This document shows positions 51,762 to 58,903 of a stretch of DNA of 58,903 nucleotides, piece after piece. The translations under genes and the position numbers were made by a program. The notes under the pieces are model-generated. The model was not told the DNA's origin. It saw only the letters and a list, made by a program, of their open reading frames with translations, and ran no database searches. This stretch comes from Pseudomonas morbosilactucae (GTDB lineage: Bacteria; Pseudomonadota; Gammaproteobacteria; Pseudomonadales; Pseudomonadaceae), in assembly GCF_023241715.1 (NCBI RefSeq), contig NZ_JALQCW010000086.1:1-58903 (forward strand), written 5' to 3'. Each line of letters opens with the position of its first letter. Within the stretch, counting starts at the first letter, position 1.

Positions 51762-52529
51762 ATGAAGATTGATTTGAATGCAGACCTGGGCGAGGGCTTT
51801 GGCCCCTGGCGCATGGGCGAGGATGAGGCGTTGATGAGCCTGATTTCCTCGGCGAACGTGGCGTGCGGTTTCCATGCCGGCGACCCGTTGATCATGGACA
51901 ACACCGTGCGCCTGGCCAAGGCCGGGGGCATCGACCTGGGCGCCCATGTTGGCTTCCCCGACTTGATGGGCTTTGGCCGGCGGCAGATGAACATCGAGCT
52001 CAAGGAGTTGGCGACCTATGTGATCTACCAGCTCGGCGCCTTGGCCGGAATGGCGGCGGTCAATGGCCACCGCATGACCCACATGAGCTTTCACGGTGCC
52101 CTGGGCAACATGGTTGCGGCCGATGCCGGGCTGGCGGAGCCCCTGGTGCGTGCGGTGGCGGCGTTCGATCCGACGCTGATGATCAGTTCATCGAGCAGCC
52201 GTGCCATTGAGCGCGCCGCAGAACGGTCCGGGTTGCGCGTGGCCACGACCTTTCTTGCCGACCGCGCCTATGACGACGACTGCCTGCTGGTGCCGCGCCA
52301 GGTGCCGGGCTCGGTGATCAAGGAGCCGGCGGCGGTGCTGCAACGGGTTCGACAGCTGTTGGAGGAGGGCACGGTGACCAGCCTCAACGGCAAGCCCATG
52401 GCCGTGCCGGCGCACTCGATCCTGTTGCACGGCGACACCCCTGGCGCCGTGGAACTGGCCCGCACCATCCGCCGTGAAATCGAAGGGTGCGGTGGCTGCA
52501 TCACGCCGATTTCCCAACTGCTGGGGTAG
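51762..52529 (+). CDS. pxpA: 5-oxoprolinase subunit A (LamB/YcsF)
   Basis: 255 residues, typical of PxpA: DLNADLGEGFGPWRMGEDEAL near the N-terminus, NVACGFHAGDP, and DRAYDDDCLLVPR in the C-terminal part. The family forms the hydrolytic subunit of the prokaryotic 5-oxoprolinase. Last gene of the operon; RBS GAGAGGTGAGAACAGGTC. Confidence 0.93.
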   Translation: MKIDLNADLGEGFGPWRMGEDEALMSLISSANVACGFHAGDPLIMDNTVRLAKAGGIDLGAHVGFPDLMGFGRRQMNIELKELATYVIYQLGALAGMAAVNGHRMTHMSFHGALGNMVAADAGLAEPLVRAVAAFDPTLMISSSSSRAIERAAERSGLRVATTFLADRAYDDDCLLVPRQVPGSVIKEPAAVLQRVRQLLEEGTVTSLNGKPMAVPAHSILLHGDTPGAVELARTIRREIEGCGGCITPISQLLG

Positions 52530-52540
52530 CGGTTGCAGCG

Positions 52541-52607
52541 TCATAAGCAGGGCTTATTGCCACACAGTCATTCCGTCTTGGTCGCCGGCCCTGGGGCTGG
52601 ATAGAGT
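52541..52607 (+). promoter_or_regulatory. NAC-type box and promoter of the SDR-ABC operon
   Basis: TCATAAGCAGGGCTTATTG at 52541-52559 (ATA-N9-TAT), CGTCTTGGTCGCCG at 52574-52587 (again 33 bases from the box start) with -35 TTGGTC, and TAGAGT at 52602-52607 as -10 after 18 bases. Same architecture as 47772-47838. Confidence 0.82.
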
Positions 52608-52661
52608 CGAAGTCATTGGGCTCACCCGAGTGAGCCGCACCCGTAATACGAGGACAGATGC

Positions 52662-53414
52662 ATGCCATTTTCAGATTACAAAACCGCGTTGGTCACCGGC
52701 GCTTCGTCCGGGATTGGCGCTGCCGTCGTTGAGCGTCTGTGTCAGGAAGGCGTGCAGGTGCATGCCCTGGCCCGCAGTGCCGACAAGCTGCAAGAGTTGG
52801 CCGCCAAGACCGGCTGCATCGCCCACGCCATCGACGTCACCGACCTGGCCGGGCTGACGCAGCTGTTTGCCAGCCACAGCTTCGACATTCTGGTGAACAA
52901 CGCCGGTGTCGATAAACCGGGTTCGATTCTCAAGGCCGACGCCGAGGGCATCGACTTGCTGATCGACGTCAACCTGCGTGCGGTGTTGCACCTGGCGCGC
53001 CTGGCATTGCCGGGGATGGTCGAGCGCGATTGCGGCCACATCATCAACATCAGCTCGATTGCCGCGGCCTACAACTTCGCTGGCAACTCCACCTACCACG
53101 CCACCAAGGCGGCGGTGAGCATGCTCTCGCGGCAACTGCGCATCGATGCCTTCGGCAAGCGCGTGCGGGTCACCGAGATCTGCCCGGGGCGTGTGGCCAC
53201 GGATATTTTTGCCCACGTCCACGGTGACTCCGAAGAGACCTACCAGCGTTTCGTCGAGGGCTTCGAACTGCCCCAGGCCGAAGACATCGCCAACGCCATC
53301 GCCTTTGCGATTGCCGCGCCGATTGCGGTCAACGTCGGGCACATGGAAATCACCCCGACCTTGCAGGTGCCGGGCGGGCTGTCCACCGCACGTCCCCAGG
53401 ATTACCAGGGCTGA
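52662..53414 (+). CDS. SDR-family oxidoreductase
   Basis: 250 residues. TGASSGIGAAV near 15-25, NNAGVD near 85, Ser in INISSIAAAYNFAG, and YHATKAA near 145 give a complete SDR. It resembles the YdfG-type serine/3-hydroxy acid dehydrogenases, which act on L-serine, L-allo-threonine and 3-hydroxypropionate. It is the first gene after the second NAC box, before the ABC transporter, so it probably acts on the imported compound. Confidence 0.9.
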   Translation: MPFSDYKTALVTGASSGIGAAVVERLCQEGVQVHALARSADKLQELAAKTGCIAHAIDVTDLAGLTQLFASHSFDILVNNAGVDKPGSILKADAEGIDLLIDVNLRAVLHLARLALPGMVERDCGHIINISSIAAAYNFAGNSTYHATKAAVSMLSRQLRIDAFGKRVRVTEICPGRVATDIFAHVHGDSEETYQRFVEGFELPQAEDIANAIAFAIAAPIAVNVGHMEITPTLQVPGGLSTARPQDYQG

Positions 53415-53524
53415 ACAACAGCCCCTTAAAACAGAACGGATTGATCCGTCATCGCTGCATCCCGCCACGGCCACGCCGGGTGATTTTGATTTCTGCCCTA
53501 GCCCAATGCCGATAGGGATTGACC

Positions 53525-54226
53525 ATGAAGCAAGACTTCGATTTGGCCGCGATTCTGCAAGGCGAGTACGCCGAGCTGATCGTCAAGGGCATCGAAATGA
53601 CCTTGCAGCTGGCGTTGTTCGCCTGGCTGCTGGCGATGATTCTGGCGCTGACGCTGGTCACGGTGCGCCTGACCGGCAACAAACTGGCCGACCGCCTGGT
53701 GGCGGGGTACGTGTCATACCACCGCAATGTGCCGACCCTGGTGCAACTGATGCTGTGGTATTTCGGCGTGCCGACCCTGCTCAGTGAAAACGCGCAACTG
53801 TGGCTGGCCAGCCACAACACCGAATACCTGTTTTCGGTGATCGCCCTGGGCCTGTGCCAGGCCGCGTATTTCTGTGAAGACATGCGCAGCGGCCTGCGCG
53901 CCATTCCCGCCGGGCAGACTGAAGCGTCCAGGGCCCTGGGCCTGGGCTACGTGCGTTCGATGCGCTACGTGATCCTGCCCCAGGGCGTGCGCCACTGCCT
54001 GCCGTCGCTGATCAACCACACCGTGCTGCTGTTCAAGAACACCAGCCTGGCCATGGCGATCGGCGTGATGGAACTGACCTACGCCAGCCGCGAAGTGGAG
54101 AACTACACGTTCCGTACCTTCGAGTCGTACCTGGTGGCCACGGTGTTCTACCTGGTGTTTTCACTGCTGCTGATGGGCGCCGGGGCGTTGCTCGCCCGGC
54201 ACTTCAGCAAAGCCCTGGCGAGGTAG
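53525..54226 (+). CDS. Polar amino-acid ABC transporter permease
   Basis: 233 residues with about five membrane segments, of the HisMQ/GlnP family. The EAA loop reads EASRALGLGYVRSMRYVILPQG. The ATG at 53525 is preferred over TTG at 53519. With the next gene it forms the heteromeric inner-membrane channel. It follows the SDR by about 110 bases. Confidence 0.92.
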   Translation: MKQDFDLAAILQGEYAELIVKGIEMTLQLALFAWLLAMILALTLVTVRLTGNKLADRLVAGYVSYHRNVPTLVQLMLWYFGVPTLLSENAQLWLASHNTEYLFSVIALGLCQAAYFCEDMRSGLRAIPAGQTEASRALGLGYVRSMRYVILPQGVRHCLPSLINHTVLLFKNTSLAMAIGVMELTYASREVENYTFRTFESYLVATVFYLVFSLLLMGAGALLARHFSKALAR

Positions 54227-54976
54227 ATGGCGATGTTCGATATCGTTGAAATCCTGCAGAACAACTGGACCCTCTTCCTCATCGGCCAGTACCCCCACGG
54301 CCCCCTGGGCGGCCTGGCGAGCACCCTGATCCTGGCGGCCTTGGCGTTGCTGCTGGCCTTCCCGTTCGGCCTGTTGCTGGCGCTGGCGCGGGTCTCGCCG
54401 TGGAAGGGTTTGTACTGGGCGGCCACGGTCTGGGTCTACGTGCTGCGCGGCATTCCGCTGCTGATGGTGATCTTCTGGACCTACTTCTTGGTGCCCTTGC
54501 TGATCGGCCACAACATCACTGGGTTCGTCACCATGCTCTGCACCCTGGTGATTTACCAGAGCGCCTACCTGTGCGAAATCATTCGGGGCGGTATTCAGGC
54601 GTTGCCGCCGGGCCAATACGAAGCGTCCCGCGCCCTGGGCCTCGGCTACTTGCGCACCACGGTCTGGGTGATCCTGCCGCAAGCGCTGTACAACGCGCTG
54701 CCGAGCCTGATCAGCCAGTTCATCTCGATCATCAAGGAAACCTCCCTGGGGTATGTGATCAACGTCCAGGAAGTGACCTTCGCCGCCAACCAGGTCAACA
54801 ACCAATTGCTGACCAAGCCGTTCCAGGTGTTTTTCATCCTGGCGATCATCTACTACCTGCTGTGTTTCGGCCTGACCCATGTGGCCGGCTGGGTCGAGCG
54901 CCGTATCGCTCGCAAGCGTCTGGGCAAGGGCGGTCTGGCCGTGGCTGCCGACCCCTTGCTGGCCATCGATAATTGA
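54227..54976 (+). CDS. Polar amino-acid ABC transporter permease
   Basis: 249 residues with five or so membrane segments and the EAA motif EASRALGLGYLRTTVWVILPQAL. It starts the base after the first permease's stop. It is the second half of the channel. The N-terminal extension (DIVEILQNNWTLFLIGQYPH) is typical of GltK-like proteins. Confidence 0.92.
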   Translation: MAMFDIVEILQNNWTLFLIGQYPHGPLGGLASTLILAALALLLAFPFGLLLALARVSPWKGLYWAATVWVYVLRGIPLLMVIFWTYFLVPLLIGHNITGFVTMLCTLVIYQSAYLCEIIRGGIQALPPGQYEASRALGLGYLRTTVWVILPQALYNALPSLISQFISIIKETSLGYVINVQEVTFAANQVNNQLLTKPFQVFFILAIIYYLLCFGLTHVAGWVERRIARKRLGKGGLAVAADPLLAIDN

Positions 54977-54990
54977 AGAGGGTTGCGTCC

Positions 54991-55728
54991 ATGCATCCAA
55001 TGATCATGTTTTCCAACATCAATAAATGGTACGGCGACTACCACGCGTTGACCGACATCACCGCCGAGGTGAAGCCCGGTGAAGTGGTGGTGTTGTGCGG
55101 CCCGTCTGGCTCCGGCAAGTCGACTTTGATCCGCACGGTCAATCGCCTGGAGGACATCCAGAAAGGCCAGATCCTGTTCGACGGCCAGGACGTGCACGGC
55201 ACCGACGCGCACCTCAACCGCCTGCGCAGCCGGGTGGGTTTCGTGTTCCAGAGCTTCAACCTGTTTCCGCACCTGTCCGTGCTGGAAAACATCACCCTGG
55301 CGCCGAGCAAGATCCGCAACCTGAAGGGCGCGGCCGCCAAGCAACAGGCCATGCAGTTGCTGGATCGGGTCGGGTTGGCCCACAAGGCCGGTGCCTACCC
55401 GGCGCAGTTGTCCGGTGGCCAGCAGCAACGGGTGGCGATTGCCCGGGCGCTGGCGATGGAACCGCCGGTGATGTTGTTCGATGAGCCCACCAGTGCCCTG
55501 GACCCGGAAATGGTCGGCGAAGTGCTGGGGGTGATGAAGGGCTTGGCCAAGGACGGCATGACCATGATGTGCGTGACCCACGAGATGAATTTTGCCCGTG
55601 AGGTCGCTGACACCATCTGGTTTATGGATGCGGGGCAGATTCTGGAAAAGAGCACGCCCGAGCACTTTTTCAATCAGCCCGCGCACCCGCGCGCGCAACG
55701 CTTTATCGCCGACCTGCGGGCCCATTGA
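54991..55728 (+). CDS. Amino-acid ABC transporter ATP-binding protein
   Basis: 245 residues from the ATG at 54991. Walker A GPSGSGKST near 35, signature LSGGQQQRVAIAR, Walker B VMLFDEPTSALDPE, and a D-loop/H-loop (CVTHEMNFA). It belongs to the GlnQ/HisP type and drives the two permeases. A TTG at 54973 would add only six residues. Confidence 0.94.
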   Translation: MHPMIMFSNINKWYGDYHALTDITAEVKPGEVVVLCGPSGSGKSTLIRTVNRLEDIQKGQILFDGQDVHGTDAHLNRLRSRVGFVFQSFNLFPHLSVLENITLAPSKIRNLKGAAAKQQAMQLLDRVGLAHKAGAYPAQLSGGQQQRVAIARALAMEPPVMLFDEPTSALDPEMVGEVLGVMKGLAKDGMTMMCVTHEMNFAREVADTIWFMDAGQILEKSTPEHFFNQPAHPRAQRFIADLRAH

Positions 55729-55784
55729 GCCGCAGCGGTTTTGCCTCTTCTGCCATTCGACTTTCCACTACCAGGAGTTTTTCC

Positions 55785-56618
55785 ATGCGTATGAAGCCTT
55801 TGTTTGTCGCGCTCGCCTTAGGTCCTCTGGCTGTTTCGGTGGCCCAGGCCGACCAGTTGAGCGACATCATGAGCAAGAAGTCTCTGAGCTGCGGCGTCTA
55901 CGCCGACGTGCCACCGTTCTCTGCCCCGGACCCGAAGACCCGTGAGCTGGTGGGCATGGACGTCGATTTGTGCAAGGCCCTGGCCAAGACCATGGGCGTG
56001 GAGCTGGAGCTCAAGCCGCTGTCGGTGGAGGCGCGGATTCCGGAGGTGAAAATGGGCCGCGTTGATGTGATCTTCGCCAACCTGGCCTACACCAAGACCC
56101 GTGCCGAGCAGATCCAGTTCAGCGACCCGTACTACATCGCCAAGGAAACCCTGGTGGTGCGCGCGGTCAACGCCGATCAGCCGAAAAGCTTCTTCAAGGA
56201 CAAGCGCATCAGCTCCACCAAAGGCTCGACCTCCGAACAGTCGATCCGTATCGCCGGGGCCACCCCCGTGACCTTCCAGGACACCGGCTCGGCCTACATG
56301 GCCCTGCAACAGAACAAGGTGGTGGGCCTGGTGACCAACACCATGACCGCCTTGAAACTGGTCAACCAGGCCAAGGCCAGTGGGGTCGACCTGGCCCTGG
56401 CCAAGGAGCCGATGGCCCTCGAACCGATCGGCGCCGGCATGCGCCGGGATGAGCCGGCGTTCCTGGCCAGGGTCAATGAATCCTTGGCGACCATGGAAAA
56501 GGCCGGCGAGATCGATGCCATCTGGGATCGCTGGATCGGCCCGAACACCGAGTACAAAATGGTCCGGGAAGACAAGGTCCAGAGCCTCAGCGCGCTGAAG
56601 TTCGATCCCCTGCCTTGA
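55785..56618 (+). CDS. Amino-acid ABC transporter binding protein
   Basis: 277 residues from the ATG at 55785 (RBS CAGGAG). A signal peptide ends AQA near residue 21. The mature protein is of SBP type 3 (cysteine/glutamine/opine-binding family) with the DVPPFSAPDPKTRELVGMDV and VIFANLAYTKTRAEQIQFSD segments. Being downstream of pxp genes and under a NAC box, it could bind 5-oxoproline or a related amino acid; that is inference. Confidence 0.92.
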   Translation: MRMKPLFVALALGPLAVSVAQADQLSDIMSKKSLSCGVYADVPPFSAPDPKTRELVGMDVDLCKALAKTMGVELELKPLSVEARIPEVKMGRVDVIFANLAYTKTRAEQIQFSDPYYIAKETLVVRAVNADQPKSFFKDKRISSTKGSTSEQSIRIAGATPVTFQDTGSAYMALQQNKVVGLVTNTMTALKLVNQAKASGVDLALAKEPMALEPIGAGMRRDEPAFLARVNESLATMEKAGEIDAIWDRWIGPNTEYKMVREDKVQSLSALKFDPLP

Positions 56619-56946
56619 GCCGATACGCAACCCTGGCCCAGCCATGATTGAAAAAGCCCGGTGAGCCGTTCAGCGCCGGGCTTTTTTTCGGGTGCGGGTT
56701 GGCACGGCTCCTGAGGCAGCGTCTACCTGCTGTAAACGGCCGTTTTGCCGTTATTCTGGCGTCAATTCCCCCGTTTTTACGGGCTTTGATCACCGCTCGG
56801 CGGAAACGGGAGTTTCTGTCAGTTACGCCGATAGCCCTCCGTGATTCTTCAACTAGTCTGAGCTCCTGCCAGTAAAACGCCACTGTCGTAGGGGCGGTCT
56901 GCATGCGACGTGCATCCCGGTTGTTCATCATTCTTCGGTGATCCAT
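56619..56946. other. Intergenic region before the RTX gene
   Basis: 328 bases. The left part holds the terminator described separately; the right part must contain the RTX promoter. A small stem CCCGTTTTTACGGG lies at 56769-56783. No gene seen. Confidence 0.35.
56651..56688 (+). terminator. Rho-independent terminator of the ABC operon
   Basis: AAAAAGCCCGG...CCGGGCTTTTTTT, a six-pair GC stem flanked by A and T tracts with a 14-base loop, 32 bases after the binding-protein stop. Confidence 0.92.
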
Positions 56947-58903
56947 ATGGCCACAATCACGTTATCCAGCAGCTTCGATTTCACTCAGCCCCAGGACTGG
57001 GATTGGGTTATCTCCGACTCGTCGCCCACCTTTATTACCATCACCGATGGTGTTCACGAGCAGACGTTCACCGGCAGCTTCACCTTTGGCGCCAACGACA
57101 GCGTCTCCGGCACGGCCACCGGTTCGACCTATTCCGTCAACGGCAACCTGGTCTACACCATCACCGGGATGTCCAAGAGCGCGGCGACCCTGGCGGATTT
57201 CGCCACCACCCTCGGCGATACCCAGGCCACCTATGCCTATGTATTGAGTGGCAACGACACCTTTATTGGCAGTGACGGCGACGACGTACTCCTGGGCTAT
57301 GCCGGCAACGATGTCTTCGACGGTGGGGACGGGGCCGATACCTTGCGCGGCGGTGTAGGCAACGACACTTACACCGTCGATGGCGCCGACACGGTGATCG
57401 AGGAAGCGGGCGAGGGCATTGACCTGATCCGCTCGTCCCAGGATTACCAACTGGGTGCCAACCTGGAAAACCTGACCTTGATCGGCAGCGGCAATATCGA
57501 AGGCAAGGGCAACAGCCTGGCCAACGTCATCACCGGCAACAGTGGCAACAACAAACTCGATGGTGTGGGCGGCGCGGACACCCTGATCGGCGGTGCCGGT
57601 GATGACCAGTATGTGGTCGACCTGACCAGCAGCAATGCGCTGGAAGACAAGATCGTCGAGTTGGCGGGTGAGGGCATCGACACCCTGACCCTGACCAGTA
57701 TCTACAGCAATACCAGGCTCACCACCCTGACCCTGGCGGCGAACCTGGAAAACCTCGATGCCCGTGACACCGGCAGCCTGAAGTTGAACCTCACCGGCAA
57801 TGCCGCCAATAACATCATCCAGGGCAACGACGCCGATAACACCATCGATGGCGGCCTGGGGGCGGACACCTTGGCCGGCGGGCTGGGTAACGACACTTAC
57901 CTGGTCGACAATGCCGGGGATTTGATCGAGGAAGACGTTGGTGAAGGTGACGATACCGTGCGGGTCGGCATTGCCACCGCCGGCGGCGTCTACACCTTGG
58001 GCGCCAACCTGGAAAAGGCCATTCTGACCAGCACGGTGGCCTTCGACCTGACCGGTAACGACCTGGCCAACACTCTCACCGGTAATGGCGCGGCCAACCG
58101 TATCGACGGTGGCGCGGGGGCCGACCTGATGATCGGCGGCGCCGGCAACGACACTTACGTGGTGGACGATATCGGTGACAGCATCACCGACAGTGCCGGT
58201 ATCGATACTGTTGAGACCAGCCTGAATTACACCCTGGCCGACAAGCCGACCCTGGAGAACATTCGCCTGACTGGCAACCAGTCCAGCATCGCCACTGGCA
58301 ATGCCCTGGCCAATGTCCTCGACGGTTCCCAGAGCAGCGCGTCCAACCTGCTGTTCGGCGGCAAGGGCAACGACACCTACATCATTGGCAGTGGCGATGG
58401 CATCGTCGAGGGCTTGAACGAAGGCACCGACCTGGTTCAAGCCACGGTCAGCTACTCCCTGGGCAGCTACCTGGAAAACCTGACCCTGATCGGCAGCGAC
58501 AACATTGATGGCACCGGCAACGAGCTGAAGAACATCATCACCGGCAATCAGGGCAACAACGTGCTGGACGGTGGCAGTGCCGTGGATTCGCTGATCGGCG
58601 GGGCGGGTGACGACACCTATGTGGTCGACCTGTTGGCCAAAGGCGGTGGCAGCAGTGCCACAGTGGCCCTTGAAGACAGCATTACCGAGAAAGTCGGCGA
58701 AGGTACTGACTCGCTGAAGTTGCGCGCCGATGGCCTGTTCGGCTTCAGCGGTCTCGCGGCGCTGACGTTGGGTGCCAACCTGGAAAACCTGGATGCCACC
58801 CGACACCGGCACCCTGGCCCATCAACCTGACCGGCAACGCGGCGGCCAACATCCTGATAGGCAGTGACGGTGCCAACATCCTCGATGGCAAGGCTGGCAT
58901 CGA
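56947..58903 (+). CDS. RTX-type calcium-binding repeat protein (partial)
   Basis: Start of a large protein that continues past the window; over 630 residues are visible. ATG at 56947 is preferred over GTG at 56938. The first about 100 residues are beta-rich and not recognised. Then six to seven repeats of about 100 residues follow, each with a GGxGNDTYxVD unit (calcium-binding nonapeptides) and a partner ANLENLTLIGSGNIEGKGN-type unit. No signal peptide is seen, consistent with type I secretion through a C-terminal signal outside the window. The final 110 bases carry two single-base insertions: the frame of 58790 breaks near 58800 (ACCCGAC) and again near 58827 (GGCCCATC), after which the repeat resumes. 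Function (adhesin or toxin) unknown. Confidence 0.85.

Overview
The window looks like a chromosome segment of a Pseudomonas of the fluorescens group. The evidence is the high-GC coding style, the block thrS-infC-rpmI-rplT-pheS-pheT-ihfA-merR-tRNA-Pro, an OprD-type porin, and an rbsBACRKD operon that ends in a nucleoside hydrolase. Species is inference; no 16S gene is present.

Layout. (1) 1-9.4 kb: exported glutaminase-asparaginase (leftward), a small unknown protein, then the complete ribose operon rbsB-A-C-R-K-D plus a periplasmic nucleoside hydrolase, behind a sigma70-like promoter and a perfect RbsR-type palindrome. (2) 9.1-11.2 kb: small genes, including an I78-type lipoprotein and a cold-shock protein. 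(3) 11.6-19.05 kb: translation and housekeeping block from thrS to a tRNA-Pro(GGG) gene; infC has an AUU start and pheST is preceded by a strong attenuator-like hairpin. (4) 19.05-about 34.9 kb: a defective lambdoid prophage in the 3' side of the tRNA-Pro gene. It keeps integrase, excisionase, an orphan DNA methyltransferase, a NinX-like gene, a mosaic of small early genes, and a complete immunity region (CI, Cro, CII, with two three-site operator clusters). The replication gene is cut and joined directly to a capsid gene; packaging, tail and lysis genes and the right attachment site are missing. Several early genes are broken by stop codons or deletions. In the mosaic, leftward early genes alternate with small rightward genes, many preceded by copies of one linker sequence. 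(5) 35-46.5 kb: an SDR enzyme, a YkgJ-type Fe-S protein, XdhC, an AraC regulator, a two-subunit molybdenum hydroxylase, and an operon of aminotransferase, DHA2-type MFS exporter and OprD porin. (6) 46.5-56.6 kb: a NAC-like LysR regulator and two rightward operons. The first is biotin carrier, biotin carboxylase, PxpB, PxpC, a second carrier lacking the biotin lysine, and PxpA. The second is an SDR and a polar amino-acid ABC transporter. Sites of the form ATA-N9-TAT lie before all these units, and three of them are followed at identical spacing by a shared CGTCTT promoter element. (7) 56.9 kb to the end: the start of a large RTX-type repeat protein that leaves the window.

How the parts work together. 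The ribose operon imports ribose, releases more from nucleosides in the periplasm, and phosphorylates it. The 46.5-56.6 kb block reads as a nitrogen-responsive scavenging regulon, probably for 5-oxoproline or a related lactam or amino acid. The prophage remnant is probably a maintained source of lysogenically expressed membrane proteins rather than a viable phage.

Caution on sequence quality: single-base indels break the biotin carboxylase gene twice and the RTX gene twice, mostly in C or G runs. These could be sequencing errors. The stop codons in the prophage are base substitutions and look genuine.
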